A DNA stretch of 33,017 bases from an uncultured Bacteroidales bacterium. GTDB lineage: Bacteria > Bacteroidota > Bacteroidia > Bacteroidales > P3. Every line of letters begins with the position of its first letter. The stretch's first letter is position 1. The stretch covers positions 1 through 33,017 of the forward strand of contig CAKZZD010000052.1 in NCBI GenBank assembly GCA_937886715.1, read 5' to 3'. Positions 15,012 through 23,795 of this stretch are shown piece after piece. A model generated the notes under the pieces. That model saw only the letters and a program-made list of their open reading frames with translations, was not told the DNA's origin and did not search any database. The translations under genes were made by a program, and so were the position numbers.

Positions 15012-17171
15012 ATGAGAAAGTTATATTTGTTACTGCTGCCGCTATTGTGGGCAGCCTGCTCAACGAAACCCGACACGGTGGAGCTGACCGACTGGCAGTT
15101 TGAATACAACGGCAAGTGGTATCCGGCGACGGTGCCGGGATTCATCCACACCGACCTGATGGCCAACGGTCTCATCCCCGACCCCTACTACGGCACCAAC
15201 GAGGACAGCGTGCAATGGGTGGGCGACAGCGTGTGGCACTACAGCACCACCATCCGGAAAAGCGACCTGCCCAAGGGCGACACTCTTTGGTTAGTATTCG
15301 ATGGCCTTGCCGGACAAGCATCCATTGTCATCAACGGAGAAATCATCGAAGCAATGGACAATATGTTCTGCCAGTACATATTCCCCGTCTCCGACTTCCT
15401 GCTTGGGCTGGACAACAGCATGCTCCATATTGGTCTGTCCTTCTGGCCTGTCACCAATACACGCCACGACGAAGAATGCAAATCCCTTCCAAGCGATTCT
15501 CTCAAAGAATCCTGGTACGGTATTCCACTCCCTGAACGCCGCGCTTTCACCCGCATGGCGCCCTACCAGCAGGGCTGGGACTGGGGCCCGAAACTGACCA
15601 CCTGCGGCATCTGGAAACCGGTACACATCACCAACAAGCGTCCCGTAGGGGCGTACCCCAGTGTACGCCAGCACTACGACAAGGATATCCCCCCTCAAAC
15701 AGGCAACATCACACTACGACAGGATAAAGACTCCATCGGCCAGAGCTTCACCTTCTACCACGACGGCAAGCCCATCTTCATCAAAGGCGCCAACTGGATA
15801 CCCATACATTCGTTCCCCGTGCTGGACAGCGCCAACCCCGAAGGGGAACTGAGCACCGATAATAATAAAACAATTGCAGCGAAGAACCGCGCCCGCTACC
15901 GCCACCTGCTCTGCTCGGCCAAGGAGGCCGGCTTCAACATGCTGCGCGTCTGGGGCGGCGGCATCTACGAACACGACTACTTCTACGACCTCTGCGACTC
16001 GCTGGACCTCATGGTGTGGCAGGACTTCATCTTCGCCGGCTCGCCCTATCCCGACAACGCGGAGATGCTGAGCAGCATCGACCGCGAGGCGCGGCAACAG
16101 GTGGCCCGCCTGGCGAAGCACCCCTGCATCGTCCTCTGGTGCGGCAACAACGAGGTGAAGAACGGATGGGAAGACTGGGGCTGGCAGGGCCAGTTCAACT
16201 GGACGCCCGAGCAGCGCGCCCGTCTGGAGAAGGCCATGGACACCATCTTCGGCTACTCCAGCACGACGAGCAACACCAGCTCCACCAGCATCCTGGCCAA
16301 AGCCGTCCGCGACTGCGACCCACTGCAGCGCCCCTACATCACCACCTCGCCGCTCTACGGCTGGGGTCACCCCGAGTGCACCACCCACGGCGACAGCCAC
16401 TATTGGGGCGTATGGTGGGGCGAGATGCCCTTCGAGGTCTACAAGGAAAAGACCGGCCGCTTCATGTCCGAATACGGCTTCCAGAGCTACCCCATGATGA
16501 GCACCATCCGCCAGTTCTGCCCCGAAGACCAGCTCTCCATCGACTCCCCCACCCTGCGCAACCACCAGAAGCACAGCCGCGGCCGCGAGATAATAGACAA
16601 AGCCATGCAGCGTTACTACGGCTTCGACAGCCGCACCCTCGGTCTTGAGGACTACGCCTACGTCAGCCAGCTGCTCCAAGCCTGGGGCGTGGGCTACGGC
16701 ATCCTCTGCCACCTCACCGACCCGCGCTGCAGCGGCACCCTCTACTGGCAGCTCAACGACTGCTGGCCGGTGGCTTCGTGGAGCAGCATCGACTACTACG
16801 GCAACTGGAAAGCCCTCCACTACCGCGCACAATCCCTTTTTGCCGACGACGTGGACCTAAAGCGCTGGGAACAATACTACAGCGTCTACCCCAAAGACCG
16901 CGCCTATCCCGACCCGCACTACAATGTGTCACAAGCCTGGCAGACTGACGGCAGCCTGGTGGTCAGCATCAAAGCCGAAACCGACCTCTACGACCTATAC
17001 ATCGACACCGACCCGCACATCGACGGCCACTTCACCCGCAACTTCGTCGACCTTCCTGCAGGCCAGAAGCTGCGCACCGTCTTCATCCCCGCCGACCCCA
17101 AGGCCGACGTCAGCAACGTAAAGATAAAAATAAAGACCCTGAACGAGATCTATTTCTATAGCGGCAAATAA
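15012..17171 (+). CDS. GH2-family beta-mannosidase lipoprotein, internally shortened
   Basis: This 719-residue protein has a lipobox (WAAC, Cys16), so it is exported and membrane-anchored. The N-terminal jelly-roll has TVPGFIHTDLM and PYQQGWDWGPKL. The TIM barrel has the acid/base E381 (WCGNNE) and nucleophile E487 (FMSEYGFQSYP), typical of GH2 beta-mannosidases that release mannose from the non-reducing end of beta-mannosides. Only ~40 residues lie between the end of the jelly-roll (GIWKPVHI) and the barrel lead-in (SFTFYHDGKPIFIKGANWIP). The family normally has a whole Ig-like domain there, and full enzymes run to about 850 residues. The frame is intact. It is the last gene of the operon; its 3' end overlaps convergent rsmG by 16 bp. 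Confidence 0.9.
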   Translation: MRKLYLLLLPLLWAACSTKPDTVELTDWQFEYNGKWYPATVPGFIHTDLMANGLIPDPYYGTNEDSVQWVGDSVWHYSTTIRKSDLPKGDTLWLVFDGLAGQASIVINGEIIEAMDNMFCQYIFPVSDFLLGLDNSMLHIGLSFWPVTNTRHDEECKSLPSDSLKESWYGIPLPERRAFTRMAPYQQGWDWGPKLTTCGIWKPVHITNKRPVGAYPSVRQHYDKDIPPQTGNITLRQDKDSIGQSFTFYHDGKPIFIKGANWIPIHSFPVLDSANPEGELSTDNNKTIAAKNRARYRHLLCSAKEAGFNMLRVWGGGIYEHDYFYDLCDSLDLMVWQDFIFAGSPYPDNAEMLSSIDREARQQVARLAKHPCIVLWCGNNEVKNGWEDWGWQGQFNWTPEQRARLEKAMDTIFGYSSTTSNTSSTSILAKAVRDCDPLQRPYITTSPLYGWGHPECTTHGDSHYWGVWWGEMPFEVYKEKTGRFMSEYGFQSYPMMSTIRQFCPEDQLSIDSPTLRNHQKHSRGREIIDKAMQRYYGFDSRTLGLEDYAYVSQLLQAWGVGYGILCHLTDPRCSGTLYWQLNDCWPVASWSSIDYYGNWKALHYRAQSLFADDVDLKRWEQYYSVYPKDRAYPDPHYNVSQAWQTDGSLVVSIKAETDLYDLYIDTDPHIDGHFTRNFVDLPAGQKLRTVFIPADPKADVSNVKIKIKTLNEIYFYSGK

Positions 17172-17776
17172 ATCACCTTCTTTGTCTCGAAATACTCCTC
17201 CTCGAACCACTCGCTGATATCCCATATCCGCACCTTGTGGCGGAAGGTGAACAGCTCGTTCTTCAGGTCGCCGCCCTTCAGGTAGAGAATGCCGTTGCGG
17301 AGCGGATTGTACTGCGACTTGGATATCTTCTTCTTCACCCAGGGCACAAACTCGCCCAGCGTAGTCACAGCGCGCGACACCACAAAGTCGTACTCCCCGT
17401 CCAGCTGCTCGGCCCTGATCTGCATGGCCTTCGCATTGGCAAGACCCACGCGTTCGATCACGTCGTTCACCACCTTGATCTTCTTCCCGATCGAATCAAT
17501 CAAAGTGAACCTGGCATCAGGAAACATAATCGCCAGCGGCACACCGGGAAAGCCGCCGCCGGTGCCCACATCAAGCACTTCGCTCATCGGCGCAAACTGC
17601 ATCGCCTTGGCGATAGCCAGCGAATGCAGCACATGGTGCTCGTAGAAATGCTCCATATCCTTGCGCGAAATGACGTTGATCTGCGCATTCCACTCCTCGT
17701 AGAGCGGCAACAATGCCTCGAACTGCTCCTTCTGCCGGTCGGTCAGCGTGGGGAAATACTTGTTGATAATATCCAT
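17156..17776 (-). CDS. rsmG: 16S rRNA (guanine527-N7)-methyltransferase
   Basis: This 206-residue RsmG (GidB) methylates G527 of 16S rRNA using S-adenosylmethionine. Its SAM-binding loop is LDVGTGGGFPGVPLAI (residues 68-83), preceded by WNAQINVISRKD and the HHVLHSL helix. The later FVVSRAVTTLGEFV strand and the C-terminal LYLKGG are also characteristic. ATG 17776 is preferred; an in-frame ATG at 17794 would add six unlike residues. It lies behind rpoD on the same strand but after a terminator, so it probably has its own promoter, which I could not see. Confidence 0.95.
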   Translation of the reverse strand: MDIINKYFPTLTDRQKEQFEALLPLYEEWNAQINVISRKDMEHFYEHHVLHSLAIAKAMQFAPMSEVLDVGTGGGFPGVPLAIMFPDARFTLIDSIGKKIKVVNDVIERVGLANAKAMQIRAEQLDGEYDFVVSRAVTTLGEFVPWVKKKISKSQYNPLRNGILYLKGGDLKNELFTFRHKVRIWDISEWFEEEYFETKKVIYLPL

Positions 17777-17804
17777 ATCCGATCCTGTATCCAAAACTGA
17801 AAAA

Positions 17805-17831
17805 GCAGGGGTTTGCCATGCTCACCCCTGC
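17805..17831 (-). terminator. Intrinsic terminator after rpoD
   Basis: Stem GCAGGGGT (17805-17812) with ACCCCTGC (17824-17831), 11-nt loop; on the minus strand it is followed by TTTTT. A smaller GCCC-CTTC-GGGC hairpin lies just upstream near 17844-17855. Confidence 0.75.
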
Positions 17832-17898
17832 CTATTGCCTTTCGCCCCTTCGGGCTCCTAATTGTCATTAACGAAATCTGAAACCAACATTCAGAATC

Positions 17899-18759
17899 CT
17901 ACAAATACGCCTTCAGGTGCTTGCTCTTGCTGCTGCTCTTCAGGCGCTTGATGCCCTTCTCCTTGATCTGGCGCACACGCTCGCGGGTAAGGTTGAACTT
18001 CATCGCAATCTCGTCCAGACTCAGCGGATGCGGCAGGCCAATACCGAAATACATCTTGATCACCTCACGCTCGTACTCCGTCAGCGTCGACAGGCAGCGC
18101 TCGATCTCCTGCGACAGGCTCTCCTGCATCAGCTTGCTGTCGGTGGGCGGCGTATCCTCGTTGGGCAACACATCGACAAAGTTCACATCCTCGTCGCTCG
18201 CCAACGGCGCGTCGATACTCACGTGGCGGCCGCTGATGCCCATGATGGCCTTGATCTTGTCCTCCGGGATATCCAGCAGGTCGGCCAACTCCTCCTCTGA
18301 AGGAGGACGCTCCAACTGCTGTTCAAGCTTCGAAATCTCCTTCTTCAGCTTGTTCAGCGCACCCAGCTGGTTCGACGGCAGACGCACAATGCGCGAATTC
18401 TCGGCAATGGCCTGCAGGATGCTCTGGCGGATCCACCACACAGCATAGGAGATGAACTTGAAGCCGCGCGTCTCGTCGAAACGCTTGGCAGCCTTGATCA
18501 GGCCCACATTGCCCTCATTGATCAAGTCGGGCAGGCTGAGACCCTGGTTCTGATACTGCTTCGCCACCGACACCACGAACCTCAGGTTCGCTTTCGTCAG
18601 GCGCTCCAGCGCCTCCTGGTCACCTTGCTTGATACGCTGAGCCAAATGCACCTCCTGCTCCGGAGTGAGCAACTCCTCGCTGCAGATATCCTGCAAATAC
18701 TTGTCCAGCGACTTGATATCGCGGTTAGTAATCGAATGTGTAATCTTCAGTTGTCTCAT
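17899..18759 (-). CDS. rpoD: Primary RNA polymerase sigma factor, Bacteroidota type
   Basis: This 286-residue sigma-70 protein lacks region 1.1, as is standard for the Bacteroidota housekeeping sigma (sigma-ABfr type). Region 1.2 is at the N-terminus, regions 2.1-2.4 include LPDLINEGNVGLIKAAKRFD and FISYAVWWIRQSI, region 3 follows, and region 4 ends with the helix-turn-helix LTRERVRQIKEKGIKRLK. It directs RNA polymerase to promoters with TTTG (-33) and TAnnTTTG (-7), boxes that recur in this window. It is followed by a strong terminator and then rsmG. Confidence 0.95.
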   Translation of the reverse strand: MRQLKITHSITNRDIKSLDKYLQDICSEELLTPEQEVHLAQRIKQGDQEALERLTKANLRFVVSVAKQYQNQGLSLPDLINEGNVGLIKAAKRFDETRGFKFISYAVWWIRQSILQAIAENSRIVRLPSNQLGALNKLKKEISKLEQQLERPPSEEELADLLDIPEDKIKAIMGISGRHVSIDAPLASDEDVNFVDVLPNEDTPPTDSKLMQESLSQEIERCLSTLTEYEREVIKMYFGIGLPHPLSLDEIAMKFNLTRERVRQIKEKGIKRLKSSSKSKHLKAYL

Positions 18760-18930
18760 ACTGCACCTGTTAATAAAACCACAATTGGATAATTCAAATA
18801 ACGCAGAAGTTCAGAAAATGTTACATCATTCTTCAATTTTTTTTCATTCCCATGCATCGCCCTCATTTTCAACTCACAATGCCTCCCGCCCCGCCCTTCC
18901 GCCCCAAACCCGTGCCGTCGGGCCATCTCC

Positions 18931-18985
18931 CTACCAACTCCCTACCAACTCCCTATCATCTCCTACCACAGTAGGAGTTGGTAAG
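18931..18985. repeat. 11-bp tandem repeats with inverted copy
   Basis: CTACCAACTCC occurs at 18931-18941 and 18942-18952, with a variant CTATCATCTCC next. An inverted copy follows, so CTCCTAC and GTAGGAG pair around a CACA loop (about 18960-18977) and GGAGTTGGT mirrors ACCAACTCC. The same unit recurs at 31980-32001. Confidence 0.75.
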
Positions 18986-19142
18986 GCGTTGGGAGGTGAT
19001 TGACAGGGAGTTAGGCCGCAGAATGCACGCACTGTGGGTTATTATATGCAAAACAGGTTGGGTATCAGATTGTTAGTGTAATGATTGGGAACATCACAGA
19101 AAAATATGTCAAGGCGGGGGATTTTTCCTCATGGATATGTAG

Positions 19143-19151
19143 TACTTTTGC
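19143..19151 (+). promoter_or_regulatory. -7 box upstream of the small lipoprotein gene
   Basis: TACTTTTGC fits TAnnTTTGY. It would give an untranslated leader of about 100 nt before ATG 19258, A-rich just before the start as is common in Bacteroidota. Confidence 0.5.
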
Positions 19152-19257
19152 AATCAGAAACAGGAACACACAAAAATAGTCGCACGGCACAATAAATAGA
19201 GTGCTACAGCGTTATAAAGGACAGAAAAAAAACAACAATAATAAAACAATACACATT

Positions 19258-19713
19258 ATGAAGAAATTCATCGCCCCCCTGCTGATGGTTCTTGTCGCTG
19301 GCGTGATGGCCACTTCATGCGGCAGAGAGCCCGTCTTGATCGAAAGCGTGCACACCAGCGTGCTGAACCAGGAAGTGAAATGGACCGACTGGATGAAAGG
19401 CAGCGACCACCTGTATGCCACTTTCGAGTGGCCCGCACTGACGCAGAATGTGCTGCGCTATGGCTCGGTGACGGCCTACACCTACTACAACGACATCCAG
19501 GTGCCCCTGCCGCATGTCATCCCCATCTACTACACCATTGATGGCGAAGAGGTGGTGGTGCCGGAGAACCTCCGCTATGAGATTGAAGAAGGCAAAATCA
19601 CCTTCGTGATGCAGGATCTTGACGGATTCATTCCCGAAGGCATCGAAAATTCAGCGCCGATCAACTTCCGCGTGGTGGCTACTGTCCCTGTCGAATACAT
19701 TCTCGACAAATAG
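19258..19713 (+). CDS. Small lipoprotein of unknown function
   Basis: This 151-residue protein has a lipoprotein signal (LLMVLVAGVMATSCG, Cys20). The mature part looks beta-rich (YGSVTAYTYYND, RYEIEEGKITFVMQD, INFRVVATVPVEYIL), suggesting a single sandwich-like domain in the envelope. I do not recognise a named family, although proteins of this look are common as uncharacterised Bacteroidales lipoproteins. ATG 19258 was chosen because the signal peptide begins there; GTG 19201 would add an unlikely lysine- and asparagine-rich stretch. It is a single-gene unit with its own promoter box and a shared terminator with convergent folD. Confidence 0.8.
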   Translation: MKKFIAPLLMVLVAGVMATSCGREPVLIESVHTSVLNQEVKWTDWMKGSDHLYATFEWPALTQNVLRYGSVTAYTYYNDIQVPLPHVIPIYYTIDGEEVVVPENLRYEIEEGKITFVMQDLDGFIPEGIENSAPINFRVVATVPVEYILDK

Positions 19714-19744
19714 GCCAGTCTTCACCAAAGCGACAAAGACAAAA

Positions 19745-19776
19745 AAAGAAGGGCATCCCGACGGGTGCCCTTCTTT
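19745..19776. terminator. Bidirectional terminator between lipoprotein gene and folD
   Basis: Perfect 11-bp stem AAAGAAGGGCA (19745-19755) with TGCCCTTCTTT (19766-19776), preceded by an A run and followed by a T-rich tract, so it can end transcripts from both convergent genes. Confidence 0.85.
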
Positions 19777-19789
19777 CTGTTTTGCATCA

Positions 19790-20674
19790 TCACATCTGGT
19801 GCGACCGCTTGTAGGCTTTGAGGGTGTTTTCAAGCAGCGACACGATGGTCAGCGGTCCCACGCCGCCGGGCACAGGTGTCACCCAGCTGCAGAGGGGGTC
19901 GACTTCGGAATGCTTCACGTCGCCGATCACGCGGTAGCCGTTTTTCTTCGAGGCGTCGGGCACACGGTGGATGCCGACATCGACCACCACGGCACCGGGC
20001 TTGACCATGTCGGCGGTGATGAATTCGGGCTTGCCGATGGCCACCACCAGAATGTCGGCCTGGAGGGTGATTTCTTTCAGGTTGCGCGTGCGGCTGTGGC
20101 AAAGGGTCACGGTGCAGTTGGCGGATTTCTTGTTGCGGCTCAGCAGGTTGGCCACAGGAGTGCCGACGATGTTGGAGCGTCCCACCACGACGCAGTGCTT
20201 GCCCTCGGTCTCGATGCCGTAGCGTTCGAGCAAGGTGCAGATACCCATCGGGGTGGCCGGGGTGAAGCAGTCCTCGCCCAGCACCATGCGGCCGATGTTG
20301 TAGGGTGTGAAACCGTCGACATCCTTTTTGGGCGAGATGGCGTTGACCACCTTCTGCTCGTTGATGTGCTTGGGCAGGGGCAGTTGGACGATGAAGCCGT
20401 CGATGTCGGAATCGTTGTTGAGGAATTCGATGGTTTCGAGCAGCTGTTGCTCGCTGGTGGTCTCGGACATGCGGTAGACCGACGAGGTGAAGCCGACCTC
20501 GTGGCTGGATTTCTCCTTGTTGGCGACATACGTCATGCTGGCACCGTCGGTGCCCACGATTACGGCTGCCAGATGCGGTGCGCGGTGGCCCTGTTCAGTC
20601 AGGTGGCGCACTTCGTTGGCTATTTCATCTTTGATTTGCAGGGCGGTAGCCTTGCCGTCTAACAGTTGATACAT
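19790..20674 (-). CDS. folD: Bifunctional methylenetetrahydrofolate dehydrogenase/cyclohydrolase
   Basis: This 294-residue FolD interconverts methylene-, methenyl- and 10-formyl-tetrahydrofolate with NADP in the cytosol. Visible features are YVANKEKSSHEVG with the catalytic Tyr and Lys, the substrate segment QLPLPKHI, PKKDVDGF, the Rossmann segment VVGRSNIVGTPVANLL and the C-terminal TPVPGGVGPLT. Length is normal. It follows ffh by about 24 bp on the same strand, so the two are likely co-transcribed. It links functionally with folA, which lies in the other operon. Confidence 0.96.
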   Translation of the reverse strand: MYQLLDGKATALQIKDEIANEVRHLTEQGHRAPHLAAVIVGTDGASMTYVANKEKSSHEVGFTSSVYRMSETTSEQQLLETIEFLNNDSDIDGFIVQLPLPKHINEQKVVNAISPKKDVDGFTPYNIGRMVLGEDCFTPATPMGICTLLERYGIETEGKHCVVVGRSNIVGTPVANLLSRNKKSANCTVTLCHSRTRNLKEITLQADILVVAIGKPEFITADMVKPGAVVVDVGIHRVPDASKKNGYRVIGDVKHSEVDPLCSWVTPVPGGVGPLTIVSLLENTLKAYKRSHQM

Positions 20675-20698
20675 ATTGCGGTTTGGGGTTTGGTCTGA

Positions 20699-22018
20699 TT
20701 ATCTGCGTTTGCGGATGGGCATCTTGGTGTTGCCCTTCGACACCATTTTCATCATCTTGCGGGTGTCGTCGAACTGTTTGAGGAAGCGGTTGAGTTCCTG
20801 AATGGAGCGGCCGCTGCCGGCAGCGATGCGCTGCTTGCGGCTGCCGTTGAGGCACTGGGGGTTGCGACGCTCATAGGGGGTCATCGAGCCGATGATGGCC
20901 TCGATGGGTTTGAAGGCATCGTCGCTGATCTCCACGTTTTTGGTCAGTTTGTCCATGCCGGGGATCATGCCCACCAAGTCTTTCATCGAGCCCATCTTCT
21001 TGATTTGGGCTATCTGCGACAGAAAATCCTCAAAATTGTATTCGTTGTGGATGAGTTTCTTCTGGATCTTGCGCGCCTCGGCCTCGTCGTACTGCTCCTG
21101 GGCACGCTCCACAAGGCTGACCACATCGCCCATGCCGAGGATGCGGTTGGCCATACGGTCGGGATGGAACACGTCGAGGGCATCCATCTTCTCGCCCACG
21201 CCGACGAACTTGATGGGTTTTTCGACGGTGTAGCGGATGGTGAGGGCCGCACCGCCACGAGTGTCGCCATCGAGTTTGGTGAGCACCACGCCATCGTAAT
21301 CGATGCGGTCGTTGAAGGCCTTGGCGGTGTTGACGGCGTCCTGACCGGTCATCGAGTCGACGACAAAGAGGGTTTCCTGGGGCTGCAGCTCACGCTTGAG
21401 GGCGGATATCTCGTTCATCATATCCTCGTCGACAGCCAGACGACCGGCGGTGTCGACGATGACCACATTGACGCCTTTCTGCCGGGCCTCGGCGATGGCG
21501 TTGCGGGCAATCTTGACAGGGTTGTTGTTGCCCTCTTCGGTGTAGACGGGCACCTGTATCTGCTGGCCGAGGGTCTGCAGCTGGCTGATGGCGGCGGGAC
21601 GGTAGACGTCGCCGGCCACAAGCATCACGTTTTTGGCGCGCTTGTTTTTCAGATGGTAGGCCAGCTTGGCCGAGAAGGTGGTCTTACCGGAGCCTTGGAG
21701 ACCGGCGATGAGGATGACTGCGGGGTTGCCTTTGATGTTGATGTCGACGGCCGTAGATCCCATAAGCTCGGTGAGCTTCTCATGGACGATCTTCACCATC
21801 AGCTGGCCAGGTTCGATGCTCTGGATCACATTGCGGCCCATGGCCTCGGCCTTCACCTTGTCGGTGAACTCCTTGGCTATCGGATAACTCACATCGGCGT
21901 CGAGCAGCGCTTTGCGCACCTCTTTCACGGTCTCGGCCACGTTGATATCGGTGATCGACCCTTTGCCGCGCAAAGTATGTAACGCTTTCTCTATCTTGCT
22001 ACTAAGATTCTCAAACAT
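20699..22018 (-). CDS. ffh: Signal recognition particle GTPase Ffh
   Basis: This 439-residue SRP54 homologue binds signal sequences of nascent membrane proteins and, with 4.5S RNA and FtsY, delivers ribosomes to the translocon. It has an N domain (1-90), then a G domain with P-loop GLQGSGKTT (106-114), DTAGRLAVDE and TKLDGDTRGGAA, then a Met-rich M domain with the basic SGRSIQELNRFL segment. ATG 22018 is the family start (MFENLSSKIEKAL); the frame is open 170 codons upstream but without similarity. A consensus -7 box lies 27 nt before it. Confidence 0.96.
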   Translation of the reverse strand: MFENLSSKIEKALHTLRGKGSITDINVAETVKEVRKALLDADVSYPIAKEFTDKVKAEAMGRNVIQSIEPGQLMVKIVHEKLTELMGSTAVDINIKGNPAVILIAGLQGSGKTTFSAKLAYHLKNKRAKNVMLVAGDVYRPAAISQLQTLGQQIQVPVYTEEGNNNPVKIARNAIAEARQKGVNVVIVDTAGRLAVDEDMMNEISALKRELQPQETLFVVDSMTGQDAVNTAKAFNDRIDYDGVVLTKLDGDTRGGAALTIRYTVEKPIKFVGVGEKMDALDVFHPDRMANRILGMGDVVSLVERAQEQYDEAEARKIQKKLIHNEYNFEDFLSQIAQIKKMGSMKDLVGMIPGMDKLTKNVEISDDAFKPIEAIIGSMTPYERRNPQCLNGSRKQRIAAGSGRSIQELNRFLKQFDDTRKMMKMVSKGNTKMPIRKRR

Positions 22019-22044
22019 AGGATAAGGCTCATTATTATTCCGCT

Positions 22045-22053
22045 GCAAAGATA
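22045..22053 (-). promoter_or_regulatory. -7 box for ffh-folD
   Basis: The minus strand reads TATCTTTGC, matching TAnnTTTGY, giving a leader of about 20 nt before ATG 22018. The 147-bp spacer is shared with the divergent gene at 22166. Confidence 0.65.
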
Positions 22054-22165
22054 CGAAAAAAATATTGAAATTTTGCACATTAGGCAATAATACATCCAAA
22101 AAAGACGATTTCGCATCCCCTTGGTGTGCGATACAATAAAGAGGCACTGGATTCGTTATTGAGGC

Positions 22166-23290
22166 ATGATGACCATAAGACACGCCACGGCGGCCGACAC
22201 CGACGGGCAGTTGGAGATGTTCGACCATTCGCGCCGTATGATGCGGCAGTCGGGGAACACCACACAATGGGTGGGCTACCCCACAGCTGCACAACTGGAG
22301 GCTGACCGCGCACGGAGTGCTTCGATGCTGATCGAGGACGCAAAGGGTCGTCCTGTCGGCACCTTTGCCCTGGTGCCGGGCGATGAGCCGACGTATGCTG
22401 TCATCGAACACGGTCGTTGGATCGACACCAAAACGCCTTATGCCACAGTGCACCGCCTGGCCAAGATGCCGGGCCACCGCCAGATTGCCTCGGCGGCATT
22501 CCACTACGCCAAACAGCAATACACCCACTTACGGGCCGACACGCACGAGAGCAACAAGGCGCTGCAGCATATCCTGGAGATGGAAGGCTTTGTGGAATGC
22601 GGCATCGTGTATATGAACGACGGCACCGAAAGGCTGGCCTATGAATGGTGGCGGTGGGACGAGGTGGATCCAAGCCTGCAGGCCTATGTGGAGCGACGCA
22701 TCATGCCGCTCTACGACAGCTTCGACGCTGCGCACCAGCGCACCCATGCCCGCCGCGTGATAGCCCGCGCGATGATGATGTGCCGCGGCACGGATGCCTT
22801 ACGTCCCGACGTGGTGTACGCAGCGGCTGCGATGCACGACATAGGCCTGGTGGCCGGACGCGAAGAGCATCATCTGGTGTCGGGACGGATGATACGCCGA
22901 CGCCATGCGCTGCGACGCTGGTTCAGCGGTGAAGAGATAGAGACTATAGCCCAAGCGGCCGAAGACCACCGCGCTTCGGCAAAGGCGACGCCCCGATCGT
23001 GGCTGGGATGCATCATTGCCGAAGCCGACCGCGACGTGGAGCCGGAAACCATCGTGCGCCGAACGGTGGAATATGGCATCAGCCACTACCCTACCCTCGA
23101 CCGTGAAGGACACTGGCAGCGGACACTGGAGCATCTCGACGAGAAGTATTCCGAAAAAGGATACATACAACTCTGGATGCCGGACTCACCCAATGCCGCC
23201 CCCTTGCGCGAACTGCGCGAACTGATCGGCGACCACGAGCGCCTGCGGCATCTGTTCGACACCATTTTTGACAAAACCTCAATAAGATAA
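22166..23290 (+). CDS. GNAT acetyltransferase fused to an HD-domain hydrolase
   Basis: This is a 374-residue fusion. Residues 1-165 are a GNAT domain: VHRLAKMPGHRQIASAAF is the acetyl-CoA loop region, and RADTHESNKALQHILEMEGF followed by ERLAYEW is typical of a common small GNAT family. Residues 185-340 read as an HD phosphohydrolase: HARRVI, AAAMHDIGL with the His-Asp pair, and EADRDV as the later acidic ligand. Each part is family-like, but the substrate of neither can be told. The tandem start ATGATG leaves 22166 or 22169 open. The gene runs divergently from ffh and is followed by DUF456 after 13 nt. Confidence 0.8.
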   Translation: MMTIRHATAADTDGQLEMFDHSRRMMRQSGNTTQWVGYPTAAQLEADRARSASMLIEDAKGRPVGTFALVPGDEPTYAVIEHGRWIDTKTPYATVHRLAKMPGHRQIASAAFHYAKQQYTHLRADTHESNKALQHILEMEGFVECGIVYMNDGTERLAYEWWRWDEVDPSLQAYVERRIMPLYDSFDAAHQRTHARRVIARAMMMCRGTDALRPDVVYAAAAMHDIGLVAGREEHHLVSGRMIRRRHALRRWFSGEEIETIAQAAEDHRASAKATPRSWLGCIIAEADRDVEPETIVRRTVEYGISHYPTLDREGHWQRTLEHLDEKYSEKGYIQLWMPDSPNAAPLRELRELIGDHERLRHLFDTIFDKTSIR

Positions 23291-23303
23291 ACAAGAAGCG
23301 ACC

Positions 23304-23795
23304 ATGAACACTTTCCTCATCGTGATTGCGTTTCTCTGCCTCGTGATAGGCGTGATAGGATCGGTGGCCCCCGGACTGCCCGGACCGCCCGTCAGCTGGG
23401 TGGGCCTGCTGCTGGCCTCAATATCCACAATAGCTCCCTCCAGCGCGACGATGCTGATTGTGGCGGCTGTGATAGCCGCAATCATCACCGTGCTCGACTA
23501 TGTGGTGCCGTCGATGAGCACCAAGCGGTTCGGCGGATCGAAATATGGCATCTGGGGTTGCAACATCGGGTTGGTGGTGTCGCTGTTCGGACTCCCCTTT
23601 GGCCCGCAAGGGCTGCTGGGAGTGGTGTTCTGGCCCTTCATCGGAGCCTTCGTGGGCGAATACCTGAAGATGCGCGACATGCGGCCATCGCTGCGCGCCG
23701 CCTTCGGTGCCTTCATAGGTTTTCTGTCGGGCACCCTGATGAAGGTGGTCTACTGCGTGGCGCTGCTGGTGATCGTCATCATCAAGGTGGTCTAG
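23304..23795 (+). CDS. DUF456 family membrane protein
   Basis: This 163-residue integral membrane protein has about four to five hydrophobic segments and the glycine-rich words of DUF456 (VIGVIGSVAPGLPGPPVSW, VLDYVVPSMSTKRFGGSK, FGPQGLLGVVFWPFIGAFVGE). The function of the family is unknown. It lies 13 nt behind the GNAT-HD gene, so it is probably co-transcribed. Its TAG stop shares the palindrome CTAG with the stop codon of convergent apt; the two coding regions overlap by 4 bp. Confidence 0.9.
   Translation: MNTFLIVIAFLCLVIGVIGSVAPGLPGPPVSWVGLLLASISTIAPSSATMLIVAAVIAAIITVLDYVVPSMSTKRFGGSKYGIWGCNIGLVVSLFGLPFGPQGLLGVVFWPFIGAFVGEYLKMRDMRPSLRAAFGAFIGFLSGTLMKVVYCVALLVIVIIKVV

Larger units (their letters stand above)
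18760..19257. other. Intergenic region between rpoD and lipoprotein gene
   Basis: A gene-free divergent spacer. It holds the upstream region of rpoD (no consensus box identified), an 11-bp repeat cluster (18931-18985) and a promoter box at 19143-19151. A pyrimidine-rich segment (18870-18960) shows strong strand asymmetry. Confidence 0.6.

Noticed and set aside
15714..16832. 372-codon minus-strand frame inside the beta-mannosidase gene
   Set aside because: Low-complexity Val/Ala/Glu shadow of a gene with both catalytic Glu residues.
11086..17171. Hydrogenase gene cluster
   Set aside because: Only hydF is present; the following genes are folate, NAD and sugar functions, so the operon is not a hydrogenase locus.
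19619..20662. 347-codon plus-strand frame opposite folD
   Set aside because: folD has its full motif set; this frame has none.
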